Shown: piece after piece, positions 24,601 through 38,400 of the stretch | How the letters are laid out: every line of letters begins with the position of its first letter | Position numbering within the stretch: the stretch's first letter is position 1 | DNA from: Glossina fuscipes | Taxonomy: Eukaryota; Arthropoda; Insecta; Diptera; Glossinidae | Length of the DNA: 64,000 nucleotides | NCBI RefSeq assembly: GCF_014805625.2 | Contig: NW_023998414.1 | Span: forward strand, 14,826,492 to 14,890,491 | Direction: 5' to 3' | The notes under the pieces: generated by a model | Database searches by the model: none | Seen by the model: the letters and a program-made list of their open reading frames with translations, nothing else | Told to the model about the DNA's origin: nothing | Made by a program: the position numbers and the translations under genes

Positions 24601-26081
24601 AATTTCTTGTCGTTCATTGTTGTCTTCTTTTCGTTTTAATTCAAAAGAAAATCGCCGCTTATACGCTTCATGCGATCATTTGCTTTGATTTTTCTAAATG
24701 AGAAGCATGCATCGTTTTTTTTTTTTTTTGGTTTTGATTTTTCTTTATTGTTAGTCCGAATTTTAGCAAGCAGCCTGTACCATCTACGCGATACTAGTCT
24801 ACTATCAAGCATTGAATACTACTCTTTTCTTTATGAGGCATAAGGACATAGTCTTTTTTAATGGTATTAGTATTTAAAACGAAAAAAATCTGGTTTAACA
24901 TCTCTTAGCGAATTAGTTTAATTTCAAAATTATACGGAGGTTGGCTCACAAGTAGAAGAACAAAATTAATAAAAAAAAATCTTAGTATTCTCCTTCTTCT
25001 CGCTTTTGTGTGCGTCAGCGGAGAATGAAAGTTACTTGACCTTGTAGTCTTAATTTCTTGTCTCTAAGGTACATTCTAAATTAAACCGCGCCTATGCCTT
25101 TGCCACGTAGTGATAGAACGCAACATTGAAACGTTTCGTATATAATTTTAATCTGGATCCATACATCAGGTTGAAGAACAGCTATAATCTCTTCACGATA
25201 GTCACAGTACTCGTGCAGTTGCTAGCAATGAAAGAAACAATCATACGCCTTCGGGCACATTTTTACTGCGCGTGAAGCGTACATTTTTGTCTTTGCTAAA
25301 AGACGAGCTATTTTCATTATTGGTTCGCGTCTCTGCTACGGCAATTGATAATTTCATAATATTGAAAAAATAACACAATGGGCTGACGCACTGAACCGGG
25401 ACTTTATGGGAATTGCCAAGGTATATGGTTTTGCATGGAAATGCAAAAGGAAATGATGATCGTTTCCTTTAAATTTTAAGGTCATTTGCTTGATTTATGC
25501 TTATCATACACTTATTTGATTTGCAATTTTGGTTTACATCATGTGTCACTTTTTAAGAAATTTTAAAGTTGAAATTGTCTCGACGAACCTAGTAGAGAGA
25601 CGTCAACGGTAGTTTCCAATTTATGGATCAACTTATACACAAAAAGATTTCGATGGTGTTATAAAATTGAAGCAAATTATGAAGATTGTTTTGAAAATTG
25701 TTTTTTTATAAATTTGTTTTATAGATTTGTCTTGTTTTTGTTTGCATGTTCCTGTAAAAGAAACAATACGGTAGCGCGGCTGCTTATTGTGTTTATCACT
25801 TGGAAGATTTTAATCCAAAACGACGCCTCACCAAAATCACTAGAAAAACTAACGGAGATCGAAAATACAACCCTAAATAAAAGAAAAAAGAAACATTCTT
25901 AAAACTAATCATAATTTGTGTTAGAGAAAATTAAAAAAAAACGTATTATTACTAGAACCTATCGCTTTCGCTTAGCTGCTTCGGTTTTTTGATTGTCTGC
26001 CTGTTTTATTATATCGAGAAACTGGTTGCAAATTACCCACTGGAGTTTATTTCTTTTTTCTTTGACTGAACACGTGTGTCA
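21700..26081. other. Unassigned stretch
   Basis: No gene is recognised. The part at 22250-22800 is less A+T-biased and has open frames on both strands (22466-22666 minus, 22495-22737 plus) with no known motif; it may be an unrecognised old repeat. 24420-24500 is rich in AAC/CAA trinucleotides. The remainder is ordinary A+T-rich DNA. Confidence 0.45.
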
Positions 26082-26935
26082 AGTTCACCAAATGATTATC
26101 GTCCCACCAGTATCCTTTCTGCTTTGTCAAAAATTTTTGAGCGGTTAGATTAGACTGCACTTGTATTTCAGGAATTTACTCCCTGAAGCTCAATCAGATT
26201 ATAACCCAGGCTATAACTGTAATACCGCCATACGCAGGGAAGATATACTCAGCCAGCTTGTGATAAGGGAAATATAACTACTTTGGGTATAATCGACTTC
26301 TGCAATGACTTCGACACAGTGAGTCATGGTTTATTGTTCAAAAAGCTAAATCGGTTTCGGTCCGACGGCAGTAAAGCTGATTAGGTCGCATTTGGATAAT
26401 CGGCGTATGAAAGTCGTCTACTCCTTCTCTGGAAGTAGATGTATTAACTCTATTTTGGTGACCATTTTGTTCAGTATCTCCATTAATGACCTAGCTACAT
26501 ACTATCTCGTTCACGGGGAATTGAGAAAGATCTGTCTCAATGAATTAACGACGATTTGTGTCGTATCACACATTGGTCCGCAGCCAACGAATATGGCAAC
26601 TTTGATTGCGCCTCCAAATGTAAGGTATCGTTGACTATGAATAAGTGTGCCAGATAAGTTTTTTATTAGCGCAAATACGACAGAATATCGCGGTTTTCGA
26701 CAAGGATTTTAGATTGTCATCGTTTATGATTTCTTAATATGCGCGATGCGATCTTCATTCATATTTGTGCCTATTTGAGAAAATCCGGTGTATTTAATTC
26801 TTTCCGATAATGATGATCAAGAGCAATTTTTAGCAACTCTGAAATTCTCTTACCATTTCATTTCAGAGATGTTGTAACGGTGTATGCGTTCAGACCAGCA
26901 ATCATCGAATTTTGTAATTTTTAGTCTAATTAATA
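26082..26935 (+). pseudogene. Remnant of a jockey-type LINE reverse transcriptase and C-terminus
   Basis: Order on the plus strand: SSPNDYRPTSILSALSKIFERL (split by a stop shortly after; 26082-26147) matches the 'YRPISIL..LSKIFE' fingers region. EAQSDYNPGYNCNTAI and NITTLGIIDFCNDFDTVSHG (about 26190-26330) match the motif A region. SHLDNRRMKVVYS and LFSISINDLATYY (26380-26510) match the stretch to the motif B/C border. SHWSAANEY (about 26567) matches the region behind motif C. RISRFSTRILDC (about 26689) and later pieces to 26935 match the C-terminal tail. The YADD-type motif C segment, expected between 26510 and 26560, is absent. At least four frame changes and several stops are needed. The copy is inactive and 5'-truncated. 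Confidence 0.75.
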
Positions 26936-28139
26936 ATTATGAAGTTATGTGTAATTTACTTGCACGGTATAAGTGCCTGAGTTTATTTTTATAAATTATT
27001 TGTGCCGGAAGAGATCTTATCGTCTTATTGGTACGACAAACCTTACCATAACTTTAATTAACCTTAATTAATTAGCGATTAAATTGCAATCATTTAATGA
27101 TTAATTATCGATTACTAAACTTGAGCTTCAATTCAAATGATTCGCCATGAAGTGTGTGCGTGGAAGTATATGTATTGGCCGGAAAGTTACAGTATACGAA
27201 GTATGTAGTAAAAAATGTTAAAAAATTAACGCAACTACAGACTTTTTACATGGCTTAGAGAACCTTAAAGAACATATCAGAAACACCTAATCCCATTACT
27301 ACGCTCAGGATTTATCACTGTCAAAATCCCCCAAACTGCTCTCCCTACATATAGCGGACAAATGGTTTGAACCACGTCTCGACGTTATAAACGTCCTTTT
27401 GCGCGTATATAAACTGATTTCAGTGTTTCTTGACAGGCAAACGAAACATTACTAAGATATTAAGGAGCATATTTACAAAAGAGCCTAAGCACTTTTCTAT
27501 GTCGCATCCTAGAAGACTGCATATGTCCCGGGTATTTGACCAGTGCCAACTAAAACTAGGCCATTACATGCAATAAAGTTTAATTTGCATCCATTGCAAA
27601 TATAAACCACCTATCGTCTAAGTTGTAATCATAAATAAATCAGACTGAACTGTTAATTTTTGCGGATACAAACATATTTCATGAATAGCTTGTGCGTTTT
27701 CCTCATTCCAAAAGCAAGAGGCCTTTTCATCAGCTTAGCTTTAGCTTCATCGCTAAAGAGGATCAATGTATCTCTTGCAAGTTGCTATAAAATCTCATAT
27801 GTACAATATCTATCCAATAAATAGTCATTGGGTTTAATTGTCTAACTTGACCCAACGTTTTTAAGTCTTGTGATGCAAGTCTTTGCAAAGAACATTCCAT
27901 CTGGTGGCTACATTTACACACTGTACGACTTAATTATGATTTAAATTCAACAAAAAAAAAAAAAAAAAAATTGAAAACATTTAACATTATCCTCAGTAGC
28001 TTCCCAAACCTTTTCAAGTGGATGGTTATTTCACAAATAACTAAATAATAGACAACCGTAACGCATAATGGCCCCGGGGCCGCCAGATAAAAAATCGAAT
28101 ATATATATTTCATCTATTAGCTGACAAATTTCCAAAAAA
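26936..28139. other. Unassigned stretch between two LINE remnants
   Basis: No recognisable gene. An A run of 19 lies at 27952-27970 and another of about 13 at 28135-28147, directly before the LINE ORF1 remnant. These could be decayed A tails of retroposons. Confidence 0.45.
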
Positions 28140-28199
28140 AAAAAAAATTAAAAATTCCGACTTTCCGGTGTTGCCAATTAGTGACATCACTCCTATCGA

Positions 28200-28745
28200 C
28201 AAAAAAATATATTGTTATTGCTTCAACCGATGCTAGAGTAACAATTTCCCAAATTAGCGCTTTTGCTATAAAAAAAAGCCCTAGATAGCATTACAACATC
28301 CATAGACTCTATCTCGATTCTACGCGATGGGAATTTACTTGTCCTCGCTGGGAACTCGCGCGCAATCGAAAAGCTCATAAAATCGAAATCTTTAGCTAAT
28401 CTATGTGTTAGTTCCGCTAAACTGGATGAAACACTTAACTCAGTTAGAGGCGTAATTTATGCCCCGTGCTTAAAGCATGTGCCGGAAGATGATATTATTC
28501 GCAAAATGGGCAATCAAGGTGTGACTGAAGTATATAAACTCACCAAACTGAATGATGACGGACAAATTCGTTCTCCTACAGGAAGGATTATTTTAACCTT
28601 TGATCGGTATCGATTACCGCGAACAGTTGATGTGGCGTGGTATAAATGTAAAGTAGAGCTACATATTCCAAATCCTATGAGGTGTAAAAACTGTCAACGC
28701 CTGGGTCATGCGGCAAAAAGATGCACTAATGCCGCATCTTGTGCT
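28200..28745 (+). pseudogene. LINE ORF1 (gag-like, zinc-knuckle) remnant
   Basis: A frame starting near 28200 (KYIVIASTDARVTISQISAF) ends at an A run, 28270-28277. A continuous frame from 28278 to about 28745 then follows: ALDSITTSIDSISILRDG, LLVLAGNSRAIEKLI, LNSVRGVIYAP, ILTFDRYRLPRTVDVAWY, then PNPMRCKNCQRLGHAAKRC. The last part holds a CCHC knuckle (C-x2-C-x4-H-x4-C, about 28681-28722). This is the RNA-binding ORF1 protein of I/jockey-type non-LTR elements: an RRM-like half with the conserved 'LR.G.LLV' and 'RGVI' blocks, then zinc knuckles. The frame is interrupted by a one-base slip in the A run. After the first knuckle the similarity stops (about 28745), so later knuckles and the endonuclease/reverse transcriptase ORF are missing. 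The open frame itself runs on to 28913 with unrelated sequence. Confidence 0.8.
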
Positions 28746-31700
28746 AGCTTTCGCTCTATATCCCACCTTCGCAATCGTTTTCTCAGCAAGAACTCTACAA
28801 TTTATTCTCCGTTTTTTTGTAAAATGAAGTATTCGGAGATACCAACATTCGATAATAGGAATATCGGTCTGTATGAATTTACTTGTTGCGGACCAGCCGA
28901 CGGTTTCAGCTGATTTTACGCCAGGGGAAATATTCCACTTATATACCCTGTTATAAGCAAGTTACAAGTACCGAACTTCATTACGAGATTTTAGTGCTAA
29001 CCGCTTGTTTCCGGTAAATGTTCTGCTATTTGTTGTTAATCTGTCCACGAACTGCATGACACAGGTAAAGCGGCATTAATGTCTGCTTGGTTTTTCATTC
29101 TCTTAGGATTCGGTTCCAAATGCGTGATTTTCGTAACAATATTTAAACTAAATATCTTTGAGTTTTTGAATTGAAATCAGCTACATTTATACTAAGTAAA
29201 ACTGTTAGGTGTAAGTTACAGATTTTTCAGCTTCCTTTCTATTACTTATTTGAAAGGCCGATTACATGCTTCTTAACACTAAACATTTAGATGGACTCGA
29301 TAAGTATTTATTATATACCCTTTCAAATAACTGATGATGATAGGCCAAGAAGTGGGCGAAAAGACACAAGCACCGGCCAACCTAACTATAAACCCACGTA
29401 GAATGTTATATTTATGAGGAATGAAATTCCGTGAAATAGTTTCTAAAGTGTACGTCCGAGTGTTACAAATGAAAAGATAAACTTAATCTGCGTTCATCTT
29501 TTAATGGCGAACATAAAAGTATATTCATCGATCCAATGAGATGACCGCATCTAGCTAAAAATTGAGCGATTCATTACTTTTAAGTGGTGAGTAAGCAAGA
29601 TTAGCTAGAAGAAGTTTCTTTTCTTGCTTGCTTCTACTACAACACTTTATTTAACATATATACCATTAAAATAACATAAACAATTTTAAGGCTAAGCACT
29701 CCATTAATATTGTTCTCCAAAACATAATCATATTGCAGACCCGAAAATCTGCTTATTGTATAGCCGACACAAAATGCAGCCCTATCAAGAGACATAAGAT
29801 TATAACTTTAATCAAACAAAAGACATTATAAACAATTCATGTTCCTTTTATGTGCATAACAGCAGATATATTAGGTTTGTCAAATAATTGTTGCTAACAG
29901 GATGGCCGATAAACCATATATATATATATGACACAAAAATGAGGAAAAGCTTCATTGACTTAGCTATGTCCGTCGGTCAATCAATGGAACTAATGAATAC
30001 ATATTCTTACATTAACGTTACATAGGCCACTGGATGAGTCTACGAACAACGCAACCATATATATGCCATATTGCATTCGTACCTTATCTTACAATGTCTA
30101 CATTTGCATGTAAGTTACGCCTACGTTACGCCTTCATATATTTTCAAGCAAACCTTTGTTTCGCGCAGTTGCAATTTGCTTCGATAATTAGATAGTTAAT
30201 AAAAAAGGACAAAGATGTAGATATTAAATCTAATCGACCTAAGCTGAATATTTGTTTTTATGCTGTACTTTTTCTTTTTTAGTTTTTGCAAATCATGAAT
30301 TATTCAATAGAATGCTATTAAAAGCATAATTACTTTAATACACATACGTACACGCACACACGTATATATTTATATATATATATATATATATGTATATGCA
30401 TATGCAAACATATAGACACACACGCGTAACCATCACGCACCTAAACGAACGTTATAACCGTGCACGTTAATATACATGATTTACTGTGATACGATAGTGT
30501 GTTTGTGCACGTGTGTGCATAAATGTATTATCTGTGCCTGTATGCCGTTTGTATGTTGCGTACTTTTCACAAGTTTTTGACAAATGATGAGGATATCGAA
30601 GAGCAATAAGCATTGTCAGAGGTATATTATGATTATAACGATTATGATGATGACGATGATGACAACGATGACAATAATGGTTTCGTTGACATTTATGACG
30701 AGTTGAATTTGTAGACTGTGTTGTTGATGAATTTTGGTTTTTCATAAATTTTATTTATGGTTAAAGTTTTTGCATAACATATATTAACACATTTCTATAT
30801 AGCAAGAGTTGTACATTATTAGTAACACATACACATACTCACATCGATAACAAAATTTTAAAATAAATTATAACCGCAACGACAAATGATATAATGTGTG
30901 CGAAGGAGAATTTTATGAATTTTTATATAATTTAAAGCTTTTTTCTTCTTTTCTTTTATTTATTTATTTTTCGTTTTTTTTTTTTTTTTTTTTTCTTTGT
31001 ACGTTTTCTGCGAATGCGTGGTGTACGAAGATTTGATTTAAAAGTTTTTTACCATAATTCATATGTCAAATTTTCCGTTTAGAGAAGGAAGAGGAAATCA
31101 TTTAAAAGCTGATAGTTTATTTTACTTTTCTTCTTCCTTTTCATATCAAATGAACTACGGGGGTTTAACGAACTTCTCTATAACCTGCGTTCTTTAAGTA
31201 AACAACACAAAAACTAAATTTAAGATGATGTCTAGCACGTTTGACGAAAAAAGCTAAAGCTTCCTATAGAATTAAATGTTACGTAAAGCTTTACACTATA
31301 ATTAAAATGAAAAAGAGCCGACTGAACATTGTCTTGTTATCATCGACGTTTACAGAGAGCTAGAAATTGAGCCCGCTTTAAATTTGGATAAATATTCCTC
31401 GTGTATTAGGATCACTTCATGATCTACATGTAAACAACTATAGCTAGTAGCGGTCGCACTGTATGCAAGATGGAATCGAATTGAAAATATACCAATTAAT
31501 TGCTCCCCTTCGATATATTAAAAAGTGTCAGGTGGCATCTAAAGCATAACAACACTTTATGTACACAAGTATTGGATGCATATCTAAGTCGTCTGCATAT
31601 AAATTGATTGCGTTATGCAACGTACCTGACGAGTTAAATTGTTGCGAAATTTTGGTTATAGATAACTTTGACATTGATGCATGTACGGTATACGTTTTAA

Positions 31701-31969
31701 TGGTATAAAATCTGGCGTTTAGGCTATATCCACGTGTAAACATATTGATGTCACCAAGCAGCTTTTATGGCACTGCATGTTGAAATGGAAGAGAATATAG
31801 CTGAGGCTGTACGAATGATTGAGTGGGCTTAGCGTGAAAGTGCAGTAAGTTATTAAAAATTTTCGGCTTAAGGGCGCTAAACATTCCGGAACTTTGTTTA
31901 ATGGGTTTGGGACGGAATTATTCACCGCCAAGTTCTAAAGTGTTAGGAAACAGTTATATCTGAACAATT
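28746..31969. other. Unassigned stretch with simple repeats
   Basis: No gene is recognised. It contains a (TA)n tract at 30370-30391 flanked by ACAC/CACACG sequence, a GAT/GAC tract at 30626-30680 that creates a His-rich minus-strand frame (30467-30745), and a T run at 30976-30994. The other open frames lack motifs. Confidence 0.5.
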
Positions 31970-32405
31970 CCAAGTCTAACCCTAGTCGAATTCGGCGATG
32001 CGCTTGAAGAAAGGCAACCATCTGCGGGCAACGGAAGTCAAAAAATGATTTTGTTCACCATGAACGCTGGCCCGTGTCGCGTAAAAGCACCTAAAGAAGT
32101 GATCTTGTACTTCGGGGAGCTTTTCTCGATTGCGACGTATCCTCTAGGTCTGTCTTCTTCTGGTGACTACTGATTCAGATCAATGCAGTCATATTTAGCA
32201 GATCAATTAAAGTCGACGATGTGCGAAAATGGCTCGATGATTATTCCGCCTAGAAACCGCGAAGATTCCTCTCCGAGAGTATCCGCAACCCACCCGGTAA
32301 CAGATAAGAGTTCATAGATAATGATGATGAATGTTTCGATTATTAAGTTTTATAACAAGCACGTTTCAAATAAAGTTGACTTTTATCAAAAAAAAAAAAA
32401 AAAAA
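31970..32405 (+). mobile_element. Probable retroposed 3' end with poly(A) tail
   Basis: AATAAA at 32369-32374 is followed 13 bases later by 18 A (32388-32405), the layout of a reverse-transcribed polyadenylated RNA. The preceding 400 bases are less A+T-biased than the surroundings, with fragments of open frame (for example a frame reading VILYFGELFSIATYPLGL near 32100-32155) that I could not assign. It could be the 3' end of a LINE or a processed pseudogene. The 5' limit is arbitrary. Confidence 0.45.
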
Positions 32406-35400
32406 CAGAGAATTTATTTACACACCTAACATATTTTTTTAAACAATTTTTTTTGTTAGGTTTAATTGATTGCTAGTGATAGATAATAAACACATTTTGG
32501 AATTGAAATTTAATAGTTTTTTTTTACGGGCGACACAATGTAAAGGTGAGAGCTCTTGAATGTTTTCTAAAGAGTTTCGATACCCATCACCTCGAACGAA
32601 TGTACAAAAATTAAAAAACATTTAATAAAAAGCTTAAACGCTGTCGAAATATTCTTTGAATATTAAAATTTGGAGTGCCTGGGGCGGGAGGTGTGTGCGG
32701 CGAGCTTTTGAATAACATATGTTATCGGTTGGAAATTACAGTTGTTTTCCTTCTACCGTCACGTATTTTCAGACGGGCTGTGCAGCTATTTTATGAACGA
32801 GTATATTGGATTTCAATTTTATATCTCACTTTTCATAGTCCATCAGATTTTCAGCAACAGATGACCAGCGAACACCCCACTAGACAATCACTTAACCACT
32901 TACGTTAACACAGAGAGGCAGACACATAAACAAATAAACAGAGAGACAAAAACATACAAAGGCAGATCGAGAACATTATAATTCGTGGTAAACGTAAACG
33001 AATTCGAAATCCAAACCTTTAGTCGCACTCGAGAATGGTGAATGGGAAAAGGATTACGCGATGGGTTGGTGGAAATATTCGCCTGAAATAGACCTGGTCT
33101 CCAATTGGTAACATGCTGTCTTCTCGTTCATAACATAAGGCGGACAAAATCATACCGACGCATTAACGAGTAGACAACCAAGACGTACAAAAGTATGGCA
33201 AAAGCAGCGTGCAGAGAACGAACAGGAACTGTAGAGCTGCTGCAAGTGTCAATTTTACTATTGCGGACCATTACGCATGGCAACATGATGTAACTGTGCT
33301 CCTCTCAGAGGAAATTTCAACCGTAGGCTATAATTATAATAATCGTAGCTAAAAAATTATATAAAATTGCCGCCTTAATACGATCGCAATGGTAAAGAGA
33401 TAAGTTCAGTCCGTTTACTTGAAGGTAGTGGAAAAGGAAATAGAAACCCTATTACTAATCTCAAAGGCGAAACTAGAAAAGGCCACCTGTAAAGTGAACG
33501 ATTCTAATACAGGGTACCAAAAGCGATTATAAAATACTTGGCTATGATGATCGACTGGCAGACAATCATCCATAGCGCATTTACAGTACGTCTGTAGAAA
33601 AGTAGCAGACGTAACAAAGACGAGTTTAGCACGCTTACGGTTTGACACTCGATGCCCTCGACGCGAATGCTTACATAAGACTGAACGACACCATATGCTG
33701 GTTAGCAGTAGCGATGAGCAAAACGCAACCGGTTGAAACAATAGCATGACGCCTTAGCTGATATTATATATAGGATCACAGATTTGCACGCCGGTTAGCG
33801 AAGCTTGTTTCTGTATAAATCAAGCGGTTATGATTTTTTGCGACCGCGATTTAAGAGAGAAACCAAGACAAATCAAGAAGGAGAATTTATTCATATATAG
33901 TTTCTAACCGGCAACCCACTTCCCACCACAGCGCCTTAGAGAACAACTTAAACGGTTGTGCCACAGTATAGAGAAAGGGAGCATCAGTGGCTTTTAGGGC
34001 GTCCAAATTTCATTGTAGAACTTTAAATGCTTTTCCGCGTAACGATAAAGAGAAAAGAAACACTAGAGTGACCAACACATAGAACAGCAAAGGGACTGAG
34101 GGGAGATCAAGTCGCTCGAGAAGCGTACGCTGAGCAAGCGTATGCATACTTCAGTAGCCCTTTATCTTGTACTTTCCTATGTAAGATGGTAAAATGCGCG
34201 TTTTACATGTTCTTGAATACTGGATGTAACGAAAAAAAAAAAGATTTATGTTCAGTTTAGTTGGAATGTTTCGCAGTCTCCACTTAACTGTTATATTGTT
34301 TAGCAAATACGTAAAGGAACTCAGTTAAAGATATATGATAGCACTACTCATGCTCTGTATAAGTCGTCCTAAGTAATGCACTCTAAACGTAACACATTCA
34401 ACGAGCAAACTTAACAACATACCTACATACCTACTTGAATACACAAGCACTTCTCTATAAGAGAAAGTAAACAAACCTATTACTTTTTGGTAATTTTTCT
34501 ATTCAAATCTGTCCTATGCAAATCTAGTCACCAATATTTTAATTTACCCTATGGAGAATGCAGAGACAGAACTAATATTGCTTCACCTTTTAGACACTTT
34601 TTACTTAAATTCCTCTTTGTTAAATAGCGCAGTGAGAAATGAACGCAACTAGGAAGTTGCTAGAATGTGTTGAAAAAAAGAATTGCATCATACCCGGTTG
34701 CAATTGTAAAACATGCCCAAACGCGACCAACTAAACCTATCGCCACATATCCAAGAGGGGAAAATTCACCGGATCACGTGCCAAGCACATTTTCAAAAAC
34801 TAATCCTGCACAAAAGTGTTCACGTTCCTCCAACAACGATATTCGAAAGAAATCGAAAAGATATTCGATTCGGTGTTCGATTTGTGAACTTTCGTCATGG
34901 ATTGTACCTTGCTTCAGCCACAACAGCATACCTAACAAAGTAATAACTTTTCAAATTTAATTGACTTTTCACGTTTTCTGTTTCCTATGGAAGCTGCTAA
35001 AGTCTAAGATAATAAATAAGTTAAAAAACAGATGGACCTAAGAAATGTTGCGATAAATCTGCAATTTTCAAAATTTCTTGACAGAAATCGCTGAGTCGGA
35101 GTATGTCACTATATTAAATTTATGTGGAAAACTAAGCTTTTATTGGTAAAAAGGTGTAATTTTTTTATGTCATAATGAAATTTGGCCCTTAATAATAATT
35201 TGACATAAATAAATATTAATTATACCCAATTCGGTCTCGGCGTAGGTTTTTGTGTCCTTCCACGGGAAGTATGTGATTACAGGGAAACGACTTATCATTT
35301 TCCCATAATCGTATATTCGTCCCGAAAATATATGAAGAATTGCTATTTTATATAGGATACTTCACAGTCGGCTTTGCCGAACTATTACTTTTCTACTTAC

Positions 35401-38400
35401 ATATTTTAGGCTTTGTACAATTAATTAACATTTGTGATTATTTCGTTTCTTTTTTTTACTTCGCGATGAATCATAACTTGGGACAGATACAAACCTCAAA
35501 AAACATAGGCTATCTTGTAGTAAGATACCTTCGTTACGATGTTCGATGTACAACATTACAAGCATAAAGAAAAGTTGATAGAGAGACGCTCAAGGCTTAT
35601 CGTGTTCGTTAATAATATCTTTTGTTTTCAAATCTTTCAATATCTAGAAGGTATCTAATAAATCGGTTCGTATTTTCTACGCACACCAATAATAAGTGAA
35701 AAAGATGGGAAAATAGGCTGATAGAAGAACTGAAAGGTAAGCGTGTTGCGAGTGTGGAGAAGGAGAAGTATTAAGAAACTATGTTCGCTTGAGCGATATG
35801 TTAGTAGAAGAAAAATAGTAGACGAAATTAAGTCTAGGTAAGATTAACGGAAAGGGAAAAGGAGCTATCTAAATACGATGCGCAGGTGTTGGTGTCATAA
35901 ACAATACAAAGAATGAAAGGCACGGTCTTACATGTAATACGCAACGATAACAGATAGGAATTAAGCAGGATCTAAGGGCTACTGTGATAAGCAGTGCTGT
36001 GTGCGAAAGGATATACATATATATATATAAAGAAGTTTATTAAATTTTTAAAGTAAGTAATTTGCTTCAAAAATTTGCATACCATACATGCGTGAGGGTC
36101 ACCGATTTTGTGGTTTCGACAACAAACGTAAGTAAAACGCGTGTTGAGACTTGAGGGATAACATGTTTCAATACATTGTTTGAACCTTGCCATTATTTGT
36201 GGAATACAATACGTGCATGGTTGTGCAACGTAGAGAAATTCTTCAAAGTTATTACGAAATCCCTTTGGTATGCGGGAAACACATCTAATTTTCTTGAAGG
36301 GCTTTTGCGTGTACAAAAATAGTTTGTGGATGTGGTTTGTCGGCGGGAAATGTTAGTTTTGCACATGAAAAGTGACATTGCAGTCACCCTCAATGAAGAA
36401 CGCAAAAGAAACAGTATAACTGATGATCTCGATTTTCGACATAAAATTATTTCTTTTGTGAAAAAACTTAACGATCATGTAATCTCCAAAAATGCCTACG
36501 TAAGTTCGCCACGAAGATCATGCCATATAACTCGATTAGACTTTTTCACTTAGGGCTATGTTGGAGCATTAACTTACTGCATTGAACTACGAGCTCTCAA
36601 GGCAGATTTATGTGAAAAAGTTGCAAATTGTGGTGTTCCCTGTTGTGATGTTTATATATGAACTTGTTTTTAAATACAGATAACATGAATCAATATCTAA
36701 AATAGAGGAAAATTCATGTTGATATCCTTTACCGTTTATTTTCAATTATAACTTTTAAAAAAAGGCATTTACTCGATGCCCCTATATTTTTATAAAATCG
36801 CATCGTATACAGATATTATCTTTAAAGCTATTTAATAATTTTGTTGCTATAATTTTTCGCATTTATTAAACGTTATTTACTCTCTTGATATTGAAAAATC
36901 AAAAGCATTCAACTAAAGCTGGGGGAGAAAATGAAAATGAAAATGAATTGAAAGACTGAACTGAGTGCGTAGAGCGAATAGGCCCTAACATTAAATTTGG
37001 AGACAATGATAAATGGCGTGCAAGCGATACGAACGAGACTAAATGATATGAAATAAATCACCGAAAACTAAAACAGCAACGAGAACAACAACAATTATTT
37101 AAAATATAATATTAAAGACATATAATATTAGAACATGTTTTGTATCGAAAATCGCTTACAAATAAATGCATGGCATATACAGAGAGTCATAGTATACGTT
37201 GTTAGCGTTTTGTTGTATTATGTAAGGAGATCCCAAATAAATTGTAAATAAATAAATAAGTAAATCTCATGCCCATAAACGAAAGAAAAATAAAATTTGC
37301 GAAATACGTTGACGTACACGTATGCACATATGCTTGTATGTGGGTTACAAATAAACCGAATATGTGTCATATGAGACAATTTGCTGAGAGTATAAGAAGA
37401 TAAAAAAAAAAAAAAAAAAAACAAGCTGCAAGGAGAAAAAGAATTGATGATGAAAAACCACATGAAACAATAGACAGAAAAATTTGACATTGAAAAGAGT
37501 TAAACAACGATGGGAGTAGCACATGTGCGTTACAATTTGTATGTGTGTTTGTGTTTTTATATTCATATATACGTGTACGAAACGTAAGAAATCAAATAAA
37601 ATGTGTGTTGACAGTCGCTTCAATGCTGTTTTTTATATACTATTAACGATAAAAATGATAATGTAATAAAAAGAGAGAAGTCGGGAAGCACTAATAATAG
37701 GTTATAATTACACGACTTATTGAATCCTCTATTCTCGGCCTATCGTATAGCATCGTTATTACGGAAAAACAACAAACAAAAACTGATTTCATTTTATTCT
37801 TACGATTTTAAAGTTTATTCCCATTAAAAAGCTTCACCTCAGCATTTACACGCTTAATAAACGCCACATTACTAAGTTTTTACACTAACGGTAATCATTT
37901 GAGGCTTAGGTAGATGATGGTGAAAACGTTTTATTTAATATGAATGCACAGCCAGAAACCTGTAGATTGTAATACCTTTTACAATTTCGAGTAACAATAG
38001 CAACAGCTTTCTAAAGAGGACCCCGACGTGCAAAGCAATCTTTTACTTTAGTCGAATGAACGAACTAACGTACATATAACCTTAAGTGTTGTACATGAAC
38101 ATTTGTTTACATAAAATACATGTGAAATGCTTAATTCAAAGTTTCCTTTTACAAAAAGGAAAATAAGAAGACAACCAGCCAACCAACCAACCAACCAACC
38201 AACCAACCAACCAATCAACCACCCACACACAAGCGTATATACAAAGAAAACCTAAACCTCAAAGTCTGGTAAATGTGAAATGTGTTATCCTAGACAATAC
38301 AAAAGCAATACAAATAAAACAATACAAATCTGACTGCAGCGGCTCCCATCTACTACTTTACTTCTCTTTCCCTTTATAGTTCCCTTTATAGTGGCCCGGC

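Noticed and set aside
33415..33747. 110-codon minus-strand open frame.
   Set aside because: No motif, no membrane or domain pattern beyond chance. The opposite strand is equally open in parts. The block may be an old unrecognised element but cannot be named.
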